DNA of 64,000 nt from Hexactinellida sp. DTS-2022 (Eukaryota > Porifera > Hexactinellida): positions 3,844,001-3,908,000 of the forward strand of contig JAPNXP010000009.1 of NCBI GenBank assembly GCA_028753945.1. The letters are read 5' to 3'. A model generated the notes under the pieces. That model ran no database searches. It saw nothing but the letters and a program-made list of their open reading frames with translations, and was not told the DNA's origin. Position 1 is the first letter of the stretch. Each line of letters begins with the position of its first letter. Below are positions 36,385 through 47,541 of this stretch, one piece after another. Both the position numbers and the translations under genes were made by a program.

Positions 36385-37735
36385 TTAAGGTGCAACAAAT
36401 GAATATTAGGGCAAACAAATGAGCCTTGAGGGAAAGAAATGAGCCTAAGTTGCAACTTGCAACAAATGAACACAGGGGAAACAAATGAGCCTTCCGGGAA
36501 AGAAATGAGTTAAAAGTAAACAAATGAGAGTAATTAAAAACAGAGGAGCTAACGGAGCAACCAATGAGCCTCAGGGGATACAAATGAGCCGAATGGGAAA
36601 TATTTGATTTAAGGCGAAACTATTGAGAATAATTAAATCAGAGGAGACAAGGTGCAACAAATTAACATCAGGGGAAACAAATGACCATTAAGGGAAAGAA
36701 ATGAGCTAAGAAGACCAAATAAGAATAATTATAAACAGAGGAGCCTAAGGTGCAACAAATGAATATCAGGAGAAACAAATGAGCCTTGAGGAAAAAATGA
36801 GCCTAAGTTGCAACAAATGAACCTCAGGGGAAACAATGTTCCTTAAGGGAAAGAAATGAGTTAAGAGGAAACAAATGAGAGTAATTACAAAAAGAGGAGC
36901 CTACAGAGCAACAATTGAGTTTCAGGGGATACAAATAGCCTGATGGGAATGTAATGAGTTAAGTGGAGACAAATAAGAATAATTAAAAATAGAGGAGACA
37001 AGGTGCAGCAAATGAATATCAAGGAAACAAATGAGCCTTAAGGGAAGAAAGGTTAAGAGGAAACAAATGAGAGTAATTAAAAATAGAGGAGCCTACGGAG
37101 CAACCAATGTGCCTCAGGAGATACAAATGAGACTAATGGGAATTAAATGAGTTAAGAAGAAACAAATGAGAGTAATTAAAAACAGAGGAGCCTACGGAGC
37201 AACCAATGTGCCTCAGGGGATACAAATGAGATAAAAAGAAACAAATGAGAGCAATTAAAAACAGAGGAGCCTACGGAGCGACAAATGAGCCGCAGGGGAT
37301 ACAAATGAGCCTATAGGGAAACTAATGAGCCTAAGGGGTTACAAATGACCCTAATGTGAAACAAATGAAAAATGGGAAACAATTGAGAGTAATTAAAAAT
37401 AGAGGAGCATATGTCCAACAAATGAGCCTCAGGGGTTACAAATTAGTATAAGGAGGAAACAAATTTTTCTAAGGAGAAACATATGAAATAAATGGAAACA
37501 AAAGAAACATGGGGAAAGCAGAGGGCATTCAGGGAAAACAATTGACTTAAGGGGAAAGAATTGAGTCGAAGCGGAAATAAATGAATCCAAGGTCAAACAA
37601 ATGAGTCTAACGGAAAACAATGAGTGTGAGTAAAACAGAGGAGACAAGGTGCAACAAATGATTCTAATGGGAAACAAATGAACCTCACTTGAAACAATTG
37701 AGGCTTAAGGGAAATAAATGAGTTAAAAGGTGGTG
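36385..37735 (+). repeat. Satellite 1, block 6
   Basis: The final block. Towards the right it shifts to variant subunits (AAATGAATCCAAGGTCAAAC, AAATGAGTCTAACGG), then ends near 37735. Confidence 0.88.
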
Positions 37736-37954
37736 ACCAAAATTCTGAAATTTGATAAGAGTTAGAAATAGTAGTTTCATCGATATTTAATGAAAAATCA
37801 ATCGCCGCTTCTTCTACGAACTATTTCCCAATTCTTGATTCGGTCTCAAATTATGTTCATAAATTTAATCATGCGATTCGTCAATTTTTGTTGCGTTTTT
37901 TCGAAGTTCATTTCCCAAGATATCTGGAACTTCAGGCTCTTCCTAAATTCTCGG

Positions 37955-38487
37955 ATCTTGAGTATCTTCAATATCTTCAGGATCTTCAGGCTCTACAGGA
38001 TCTTCAGGCTCTTCAGGCTCTTCAGGCTCTTCAGTGTTAATTGTGACCAATTTTGACCGGAATGCAACCTCCTTTCCAACTTGAGATTTGATGGAAGTTC
38101 TGTGTGCGCGTCTCATGTGCTGATGAAAACTAGAAATGTATACAATGAAGAATGTTAAGATAAGTTCTGTTATGAAAACTAAATAAACTTAAATTTTACT
38201 GACAGATATACTATCCGTAGTTTTAATTAAATTACTATTTGTATTTTGACTTATCCACTTACTCCGATTCTTTGATCACTTTGCCACACTCTATCTTCAA
38301 TGCTCATCGCACATTTGACATAGGCCGTTCCCTGCCCTTCAACTTTGCATTTTCTCTTTTTCTCCTTTACGATCATCGTGTTTATGACCTCCTCCGCTAC
38401 TAATTGGTGTTTATTATGAATGTGTTGTTTGAATTTCGATACATGATCTCCACAAATATCGCAACGTTTCTTTTCCCTCGTGTTCAT
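37955..38487 (-). CDS. Zinc-finger protein with acidic EEP/EDP tail (paralogue 1)
   Basis: Exon 1 (38487-about 38263) encodes MNTREKKRCDICGDHVSKFK then QHIHNKH, a C2H2-type finger (CDIC...H...H), then basic KEKKRKCK and YVKCAMSIEDRV. A GTAAGT donor follows GGA. Using the acceptor ...CATCAG|CAC at about 38118 keeps frame and gives HMRRAHRTSIKSQVGKEVAF, then INTEEPEEPEEPEDPVEPED and further acidic repeats, stopping near 37955. H-x3-H after the splice suggests a second finger split by the intron; its first half has only one clear Cys. A related gene on the opposite strand starts at 39726. The DNA of the tail is a short tandem repeat of CTTCAGGCT or CTTCAGGAT. Confidence 0.5.
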
Positions 38488-38590
38488 TTTGGTAAACCGT
38501 GTTGTAAATTTTTTATGTTAATAGTGTTGTAAATTATGTATGTTAATAAAGCAATTTATATGATTGAAAATTATGTTGAAATGGCCTAAT

Positions 38591-39477
38591 CAGGGTTGCC
38601 AATCCAAACCAATCGAGAGAACTTATCGATTATCGATTGCTGAATATTGTATCGATTGGATTGCCCAAAGTCTTCATCGATTGGATAATTATCGACGAAT
38701 TTTTATCGATTTTTATGGATTTTTTCGATTTAGCGAGTAAAGGCGATAAATTATAATAATTTATACACATCGATGGATAAAACTGGACAACAAATATTTG
38801 GTACCCTAGTATCGAGGAAATTTTATTGGTAATTCATCTCCTCTGAGTCCGAATCTGAAGTCCAATCCTTTCCATCACATCATGATTTTGAAAATAATTT
38901 ATTATTATATTTTTTATTATATTCACTTACGTTATTATATTCACTAACTTGTTTGCTTTAGCATTGTTTCTTACATAGTGACCTGGATTTTGATTGCATA
39001 GAATATTTTCAACTTGTATTTTATATTCTAAAAAAGTAGGAAATTCTTAAATGTATGTAATATGATCATGTTGGTATCTAAAAAAATTGACGTGATAGAG
39101 AAGATCTGAGTTGAAATTTGAAATTAGGGCATGAAATCCAGTAAAAAACAACTTAAACTTCCAAGGGTACATTTCAAAAAAATATTTGTCGTGTAGTGTA
39201 ATCAATGCATAATCGATAGAAATCGATAAATAATTGGCAGAAATTCGATAAATAATCGACAGAAAATCGATAAATAATTGATAGAAAATCGATAAATAAT
39301 CGATAAATAATCGATAGAAAATCGATGAATAATCAATAAATAATCGATGATTTTTATCGATTATCGATTATCGATTGGATTGGATTGGATTGTCAGATCA
39401 TATCATCGATTGGATTGATTATCGATATCGATTGCCAAAATTTACATCGACTGGATTGGATTGGATTGGCAACCCTG
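38591..39477. mobile_element. 887-bp hAT-type MITE made of ATCGAT-rich repeats
   Basis: It starts CAGGGTTGCCAATCC and ends GGATTGGCAACCCTG, with a perfect 8-bp duplication GGCCTAAT (38583-38590 and 39478-39485). The arms are rich in TTATCGATT and ATCGATTGG. Inside are tandem AATCGATAAATAATCGATAG-type units and a unique AT-rich centre. It is the same family as 59972-60851. Confidence 0.92.
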
Positions 39478-39725
39478 GGCCTAATTATCCTCTATTGAAT
39501 AATTAAATTCAAGCACTTCCAAGTTATTCGATTTTAACAATTCATAAGAATCTGGAAGTTAAAACTTAATTACGTAGGTTAATTAACTTTTCTTTGATTT
39601 GAAACTATATGCATATAATAAAGATCTATTGCGTTGGACAATTCTACTATTAATTAATTAATGAACCAATCGCAAAATATACATTCCAATTTAATTTAAA
39701 ATTTATTTCCGAAAAGAACTTACGT

Positions 39726-40743
39726 ATGTCCAAGAAACGTGCAAAATTGGTCTCCAATTATCCCCAACATATTGAAAACAAACATCGATCTATCAGTACA
39801 GAGGACAAAGGTGTTGCGCTAATAATGGGATGGAAAAGAAAAAGGAGTTGCAAACTTAAACTCAGAGATAGAGAATATCTCAAATGCAGTTTCACATATG
39901 AGCAGGGAAGACTGTGTAGAAAATATATATTTAATAGTGGGTGAGTAAATTAATAGTAAACCCTGCCTCAATGTTGCAATTAGTTTTACATCCGTACCAC
40001 TATCAAAGCCTCTTAAAATTATATGACCCAGCGCCGGGAATAAAAATTTCGATTACTTATTCGTTATTATTGAGCATTGCGTCATTTAACTTTTTGGTAT
40101 TAAAACCTGGCAATGAATAAAATAAGAACAATAAAGTGCATACACTATTGGGAAGTAAGTATTAGTTAATATTTCTCAATATTTACGAGTTTGCATGCAA
40201 CAATGTTGCATCAAATTTGTTAGGCCGAAGGGATAACTGGTTTGAACCATAATTATTCCAGACACAAGCTAATTGATGCCATAATATGCTATGTAATTGT
40301 TATAGTTAGTTGATCATTTTAATTCGGAATATATTAAAGAAAATATTTATTGTTGTAGCTACTACAGGCACTTAAATCGAAAAGATTCAGTTTCCGCAAG
40401 ATCCGACAGAGGCAAAAAATACAACAACAGTCAAGGCAATATAGGATAGTTCTTGATGGAAATCAAACTGATAGTGAACAGATCCTTCAAATTGATCAAC
40501 CTTCTTAAATTGTGGATATAGTTAAGACCAATATTGTTGACAGTGAATTAACACAAGACGTTCCTCAATCCTCTACATCCTCAGAAAATTCCCCTACAGA
40601 ATATTCACTATCCTCCGTCAGCACAATTTTACCATCTTCAAACAATCTCCCTCCAAACATGAAGATATTGCAAAATTTTGAGAAATGGGTATATCCATGG
40701 ATGGCGGTTGTCAAACCAAAGATACAGCGTATCAGTCAAGGCT
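39726..40743 (+). pseudogene. Zinc-finger protein, paralogue 2 of the 38.4-kb gene
   Basis: Exon 1 (39726-about 39940) encodes MSKKRAKLVSNYPQHIENKH then RKRSCKLKLRDREYLKCSFT and ends at a GTGAGT donor. It aligns with paralogue 1 (HI.NKH, KRK.CK, Y.KC), but the first CxxC is lost. Exon 2, from the acceptor CTACTACAG near 40374, gives HLNRKDSVSARSDRGKKY before a stop. A further Ser/Thr-rich frame, 40512-40743 (DVPQSSTSSENSPTEYSLSS ... WVYPWMAVVKPKIQR), may be the remaining tail in another frame. The same splice position as paralogue 1 supports a shared gene structure. Confidence 0.45.
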
Positions 40744-40899
40744 AGTCCTGACGCACATCATATCAACAATCGGAATTGAAATTATAATGACACCGAATAA
40801 GGTAAACGACTATTTACCAAAAGAGATTATATAATGGCAGCAACAATAAACATATACTTAAGATATTTGTCAGATTTCCTGCTATACGTACACCAAGAA

Positions 40900-43702
40900 A
40901 AGTGGCGGCGCTAGCGCTCCGTATTGAATGGGGCTAACCAGGGCTCAATATTTTCTTGATGGGGCTAAGCCAACCTTGCTTTATATAGGAAGCTATTATT
41001 TAAACTTGTGCATATAACAATATTTATATTAGGATTTTCGGAATCATAATTTGGAAGTGAGTTACTAGTAACCCAAATAATACATGACTGGACTATGCCA
41101 GTGTTAATGAATTAGCTTTGATAAATGTAACCCCAATGCATAGAAATCAAAATTGATTCTGAGTATAATTTGTAATTTTCACACTAAATGTCAGAAATAG
41201 TTTAACTCAATGATATTCTGTGATTCCCAGTCTTCTCGAATCTATCAGCCATCTCATCCATATCAATTTTGTACGTACGTGTCCTATTGATTGACAAAGT
41301 CGCAAGGTCTCCTAGTCTATAATCTTCCATTGTGCTTCGCAGATACGTTTTAACACGTTTCATGCAGGAGAATGAACGTTCATTTTCAGCTGTAGTCACG
41401 GGAATGGTACAAGCAATCTGGTATGTCTTGTAGAGTTCAGTGTATACCACTTTGTGAGGCTCAATGAAGTTGATTACCTCTAACATAGTTTATAACTGCG
41501 GGTTGGCCTTTTTGTTCTGGTTGGAGTTCACAGTAAATCACCATTGAGCAATTCCTCGTTAAGTTGATGATGTTCAACAAAAGGCCTGATTACTTGGATT
41601 TGTAGGAAATCCTTAGATGATGGGACCAAAGCTGACATTGCCGTAAGTACGTAACACGTGTCCTTGCTGAAACGTATGTCTAATTCAGAAATGAAAAGTG
41701 TGATCACTGGGAGGAATAATTTCTCTTTGTAGTCAGATTTGACCCACATTTTGGCATTGATAGCATCGTTTCTGCATTTTCGGCGACGTTTTTCGAGTGA
41801 TTTCGGTATCTGGTTTTCGTCAATGAGTACCTTCGCCGTATCCCAGATTTCTTCAAATAGATCCTTCTACAGAAAGAGACATCTTAAGCGTATCAATGTG
41901 ATCAACTGCAATACCCATATCAACGTGTTTATGCTGCAAGTAGTTCGCTGAATACGATGTAAGTGTCAACACTTTTCTGAACAACTGAAGACAGATCACA
42001 AAGTCAGCATCAATCAGACTAACGATCGCTTGTGCTGCAGCTCTTCTAACAGTGTTGTGATCTTGGGCGAAATGCTCGGCAGCCACAATGATTGTCCTAA
42101 GTGAGAGCCACTGCTGAGCAAGCCTCAGCTTGACAGCACCAACGAGTTTTGGATAATGCCTTCAATTCATGATGTTGCGCTTCATGTTTACCCAATACAT
42201 TTTGCGTCTTCTCAAAGAAATCGTGCGGAACAGAAGCAGAGAAGAATGTGTAGAGTTGCTGAATGCTCGCAAAAAATGACACAGCCATATCAATTTCTTG
42301 GCAGCAAGCGACCACCACTAAGTTAAGCCTGTGTGCCCAGCAATGCACACATAAAGCCATTGGATATACTTCACGTCTCATGAGAGCTTGTAGATCCCGT
42401 AGCCGACCACTCATTGTTGAAGCACCATCATAGCATTGAGCAACCATATGATCACGTGCGCATATACCCATAACTGCGAGGACATACTTCAGCTTTTCCA
42501 TGATTGAATTCGCAGTCTAACCCCTCTGCTCTGACAAAGTCGAAGAAATCCTCTTGCAGCACACCCTCGCAAACGTATCTTAGGCATACTGATATTTGCT
42601 CGATCTTGCCAACATCTCTGGACTCGTCCGCCAATAATGAAAAATAGCCTGCTGCCTTAAGATCTTCTAAAATATCCTGACGTACTGACTTTGCAAGAAT
42701 AGACAAAATTGAATCCTGGACAGAGTGATGAACATATTGAGCATTCCGCGGTCCGTTTAGTTTCTCTTTTATCACTTCGTCATGGGCACTTAATGCAGTA
42801 AGGATCTCTAGAAAATTACCTCTGTTCCGAAACCCGCAATTGAATCCAGGTGGTCAATAACTTCCCCTGAGTCATCCACCAATCTCCCCTAACGGTGACC
42901 ACGGAGAGAAAGGTCTTGGACAGCACACAGAGTGATTACCTGACCAACTGTTTTTATGAAATGTCGATTATCACGAAGTGTTTGGGCACTGTAGACCTCG
43001 GCCTTGGCCTCAATACTCCCAGTTAGAAGGCTATTTTGATATTCTGTCCACTTGAACATTGAACTTAGGTGTGCTAACGACTCTTCATGGAGTTAGATAC
43101 CTTTTTCTTCTCCATTGGGGAATCTTCCAATTATTAAACCCAAGGATAGTCCACTTTGACTCGTATCCATCAACCTGAAATAACCGACAAGGATAGCAAA
43201 ACATGGCATCGAGTTTTTGAGAATACTCCAGCCAAGGCCTACCGGCATACCATCTTTTTTGGAAGGAACGCATCTGACCGCCAAGCATGGTTTGCTTGTA
43301 AGAAGATAGTTTCGGCTGTCTCTGATCCTCAGAAAGGTTCAACGCGATATCAGGTGCGCCCTCAACAGGGATATCCCGTGTGGTTTTTGCACGCTTTGCA
43401 GCAGGAGACGAAATATCCACTTAATTTTTAACATCCGTTATAAGATCATCTCCTCTAAAGTCCATAGCTAGTTCGGGCAAGTCCACTTCAAGTTCGTTAC
43501 GCAGGATGAATGAATCCATTTGAATTATTATTAAGTACTAATACTGGTAAAATACATTAAAACATTAGTATTTAATGTTGGGCATACTGGTAATTCTCTA
43601 GCACCTAAAAAAATTGACATGTTTAGTATGATCATAGCCCCATCAGTTCCCCATCAACTGTTGGGGCTAAGAAAAAATGTGATGGGGCTAGCGCCGCCAC
43701 TG
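40900..43702 (-). mobile_element. Autonomous-type hAT element 1
   Basis: The ends AGTGGCGGCGCTAGCGCTCC (left) and GGGGCTAGCGCCGCCACTG (right) are inverted repeats with the hAT signature CAGTGGCGG. The first base of the left end is changed. I could not find a matching 8-bp duplication, so one flank is probably rearranged. It encodes the transposase 43518-41202. Confidence 0.75.
41202..43518 (-). pseudogene. hAT transposase 1 (TTF zinc finger, DUF4371-like)
   Basis: The likely start is ATG 43518 (MDSFILRNELEVDLPELAMD), with a stop just before VDISSPAAKRAKTTRD. At 43420-43085 is a TTF-type zinc finger (WYAGRPWLEYSQKLDAMFCY, PCRLF). Pieces at 42775-42452 (YFSLLADESRDVGKIEQISV, first acidic residue of the hAT core), 42501-42097 (QCYDGASTMSGRL, LCVHCWAHRLNLVV), 42086-41853 and 41749-41528 follow in order. 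At 41486-41202 is the C-terminal dimerisation motif (TTAENERSFSCMKRVKTYLR). Stops and frameshifts separate the pieces. The family is related to ZMYM1-like hAT proteins. Confidence 0.85.
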
Positions 43703-43724
43703 GTTAGTGTTATTGTATTTGACT

Positions 43725-46133
43725 ATGGTGCAGAGTGTTGGTCGCAAGTATAATCCGGCTTGGTCCCAGAAGTGGGACTTTCTGGACTATGATGCTACGA
43801 GGGACTCACTGATTTGAAGAGACTGTAAACGTGCTAAGGCCGCAGGCCTTCAGTTGCAGAGGAGTGCTAACAATGTTGTGACCTCACTGTCCTGGGCATC
43901 GTCTTGGACCGACACCGGATTTAGCAGCTGGAACAAGGCGTCAGAGCGCATCGCCATGCGCTCCCAGAGCGCAAGCCATCTGCAGGCCAGGGCATATGTG
44001 GCTCGCTTGGAGGAAGAAAACACAATTCTTCAACTAAGTCACCGCGGCCCATAGTGTTGCGCAGCGCGAGAACCGTGTCGCTCTAGTCATGATACTGCAG
44101 ACAGTGGTGTTTCTGGCTCGGCAGTGCCTAGCGTTCCGTGGTCATGACGAGGAAGAGGGAAACTTTCGTCAGCTGCTCCAACTGAGGTCTGGTGATTCTC
44201 CGGTGCTTGCCAGATATTTGGCTAAGGATTCCAAGACCAAGTGGTTGTCCCCTGAGATCCAGAATAACATGATCAGTGCGATCGGTTCTTCTGTGCTTGG
44301 ACAAGTTGTGGACACCATTGTGAAAAACGGTTATTTTCCATAATTATGGATGAAACCACCGATGGGATGTATCACGGGTTGAGCAGGTTTCCCTGGTTCT
44401 ACGCACAATTTCCGCGGATCTAACTGTGAGCGAACTGTTTGTTGGTCTCTACGATACAACCACAACTGAAGCTGAGCATCTTCTTGACCTCCTTGTTTCT
44501 ACGCTTCAACGTATAAGCAATGGCAGAATCACACTTGAGATGTGCCGTGGCCAGACATATGACGGCGCTTCAAACATGAGAGGTCATCTGTCTGGGCTAC
44601 AGACAAGTGTGAGGGCTATCCAACTTAAAGCATTGTTTTCGTACTGCTCTGGGCATATGTTGAACCTTGTCCCCAAGGATACTGCAGAAGTGCTTCCAAT
44701 GTTCGCTAATTCTATTGAGTTCTGTAGCGCCATTGAAAATTTTTGCAGGGAGTCAGCGAAACGCACGGATCGTCTCATTAGCACGCCCATAGAGTCCGAT
44801 ATCCTGGTGGACCTCTCTGGGGAAGTCATAGGCCTTAAGAAGCAAGTCCGACTAAAGCCCCTCTGTCCCACGAGATGGGTAATGAGAAGCTCAAGCATTG
44901 TCAGCCTGGTCACCAACTATCTGAGAGTTCTCACCTTCCTGGATGAGATGGCCAGCGGCCCTGGACGAGATGGCCAGCGACCCTAAACAAGATCCTGATG
45001 CGCGCATGAGAGGGAAGGCGATGTCGTTGCTTTTGAAAGCAGAGAGTTTCCAAAACTACTTCGGACTACGCTGTCAAGAGCTCTTTGCGGTTGCACATCC
45101 AGTGCACAAGGCCATCCAAAGTCGGACAATGACAGTAACGAAATGCTCTGCTCTAATTGACGCTCTAGAGAACTAGCTCCACATTGATTCGGAGCCCGAT
45201 GGCGATCGTGCTTCTGCACTTTATGAAGAGGTTCTGGATTCATCTAGAGAACTTCGTATATGTGAACCAGAGCTCAAGTCCAGTAGAGCTGCTCGACTTG
45301 CCGCCAGTAAAACGGTGTCTGGAGTGATGACACGCACTGAGAGAGCTGCCGAAATCATCAAAGAATGGCATATGAATCAGAGAGCAACACTCTACAGCAA
45401 GGCTTGTGATTATATTGGAGCCCGCTACGATCGTGAAGCACTTTCCAAGGTATCAGCAGCTGAATGTGTGATCACTCGTTCTGAAGGTTTCACTGACCAG
45501 CTTGACGTGGTGTGCGAGTATTGGGATACTGATATTATCAGTCATTCTGTGCTGTCTGCCAATGTGGTTAACTTTCACGAGTATATTGCACGGTATCCTG
45601 AACAAGCTCATGGCGAGAGTGCCCAAACTGTAGAGGGGGTGCATTGGATACTCTCTGGTTGGGCGGCTGGCCGCGAGCTGTTCCCCGCTCTCTCGAAGCT
45701 TGTGCAGTTGGTCCTCATTGTACCAGCTTCAAGTTGTGAGGCAGAGCGGAGTTTCAGTGCGCTCCGAAGACTAAAGACCTACTTACGAAGCACCATGGGC
45801 CAACAGCGCCTCTCCTCCCTGGCACTGTGCCATGTCCACAAGAGTGTCCTTGATGGTCTAGATATTCAGTCCATTGCAGAAGAATGGATTGCAGGGACCC
45901 AGGAGAGAATGACTGCATTCGGAGGCGTTTCACCCGAGGTACGCGAGAGGGCCATAGCAAAGAAGCAGGTTGATAAAGCTGAAACAGAGGCTACGACGTT
46001 GAGAAGACTCGTCGAAGAACAGGAAGCAGCAGCTCGGGTAAGAGACAGAGGCGGTGCGGCAGAGCCTGTGGTAGCTCCCTTGGAACTACCAGCAAAGCGG
46101 CAGCGCAGACTAGATTATGATTCATTTGATTAG
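43725..46133 (+). pseudogene. hAT transposase 2 (DUF4371-like), a different family
   Basis: From ATG 43725 the frame reads MVQSVGRKYNPAWSQKWDFL. An in-frame TGA (about 43815) replaces the first Cys of the CxxC finger (stop-RDC). Then come FSSWNKASERIAMRSQSASH (zinc-finger end), frame 44089-44343 (LARQCLAFRGHDEEEGNFRQ), a frameshift through DETTDG, frame 44426-44986 (CRGQTYDGASNMRGHLSGLQ, CSGHMLNLV, CPTRWV) and frame 45315-46133. The last has the dimerisation motif SCEAERSFSALRRLKTYLRS and a charged tail ending KRQRRLDYDSFD. The last frame, 272 codons, is intact. At 44943-45000 a short segment is duplicated (CTGGACGAGATGGCCAGCG). Confidence 0.85.
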
Positions 46134-46408
46134 ATGTTTGATTTCATTATACTATTTGTTAAGAACTTCTCTAGTAGTGTATGAATAATCTTGAACCCAG
46201 CTGGTGCCGTGTGCACCCGTGCACCCGCTGGGTTCAAGATTTCATTCTGTGGCGGATGCAGTGCACCCGCTGCACCCGTGCGATCTACGCCTATGTACCG
46301 TACGACGTACCGTACGAACGTACGCGGTTACTCTGCATAAGAAAATGAGATCTAAGGAATGATTTAGGAAAGGTTTTATACAGCAAGTCAGAAATACACT
46401 ATAGTACG
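46134..46408. other. 3' flank of hAT 2 with hairpin and short inverted repeats
   Basis: An inverted repeat CTTGAACCCAGC ... GCTGGGTTCAAG (about 46190-46240) encloses repeated GTGCACCCG. Then comes CGTACGACGTACCGTACGAA, an ACGTAC-rich palindromic stretch. This may be the sub-terminal region of hAT 2, but I could not define its end. Confidence 0.4.
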
Positions 46409-46558
46409 CAGGGCTGCATTTAGGGGGGGAGGGTGGGCATTCGCCCCCCCCTGGGCTGCCCCCGGACCCCCTTAGTTGGATGGGCTTCGCCCCCCATATT
46501 TCTTAAACCAATCCCATTTGCCCCCCCTCCCCGACCTAAAAACCTGTATGCAACCCTG
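46409..46558. mobile_element. 150-bp MITE with CAGGGCTGCA ends
   Basis: The left end CAGGGCTGCATTTAGG and right end CCTAAAAACCTGTATGCAACCCTG are imperfect inverted repeats. The flanks share GTACG (46404-46408 and 46559-46563). The interior has G- and C-runs like the 2721 and 28692 MITEs. The ends look like hAT, but only 5 bp of duplication are visible. Confidence 0.6.
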
Positions 46559-47541
46559 GTACGGATATTATATATATCTAAGCGTCGAAATTGAGATTTC
46601 TTCTATTCGAAATCTCAACTTCATGGATCCTCAATTTCGACGGAAACATATACGTATTAACACCCAATTTGAAGATAAAGCATCGATGTTTGAACAAGGG
46701 GAAGAGTTTAATAAAATAAAATAGGTGAACAATTAAACTTATATAAATGGTTGACGAGTTTGTTCCTCGTATATTAAATATTTTCTAAGCTTATGAATGT
46801 GTCAAAAATAATCTTACTGTTTTTCAGGTAGAAGCCAATTTGCTAATTTGAATAATAATATTACTATATCAGAGTCGGAGTCAGGGGGGGGGGGGGCGGG
46901 GCACAGTGGCTTAAGCCTAAAAATATAGGAATTTTATGAGTTCCTATTTACATTAGTAAATGATTTCAAATCAATCTTGAATATTTCAGTAATGCTCAGT
47001 GAAAATTGTAAGTCAGTCGAACGCCTATAGGCTGTAGATAAATATTATCAAAGTCAAGCAAATCAAATGTCTCATTTTGCGGTTTAGAAGAGTTCAAAAT
47101 TGCTGATATTTTGATGTCTATAAATACTATTCAAAGCGATTTATATAGCTAAATTTAGTCTTCCTTATACAATTAAAGTATGCTGAATTTGAATTTGAAG
47201 ACCACTTGTGAGTGAATGAATTATTTTTAGTATAATTTTTATTTGAAGTTCCAAAGTACAAAAAGGTAAATTATTTCACACAAAAAATTTCAAAGTGAGC
47301 GATAAACAAAAAGTCAGAGAAAGTCAATTCTATATTAATCCTTAGTCATAATCAATGTCTCTAGTATTGTCTTAGAAAATATTAGCCCCCGAAACATTGC
47401 GCAACTTCAAAAATATATCCACATTCCATTCTCTGTTTTGGTATCTATGGAATTCCATTAACTCGTCTTGTAATGTTATACATATATTTGTTGATTCCAA
47501 TTTATCTATCAAAGATTTATTAGTTTTTAATTAATAAGTAG

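Noticed and set aside
37790-38056. Plus-strand frame with repeated IFR/LFRLFRLF residues
   Set aside because: It is the antisense of the acidic EEPEEP/EDP tail of the minus-strand zinc-finger gene.
43156-43431. Plus-strand 91-codon frame
   Set aside because: Antisense to the TTF zinc-finger exon of hAT transposase 1.
44584-44916. Minus-strand 110-codon frame
   Set aside because: Antisense shadow of hAT transposase 2, whose plus frame has the conserved YDGASNM and CPTRWV motifs.
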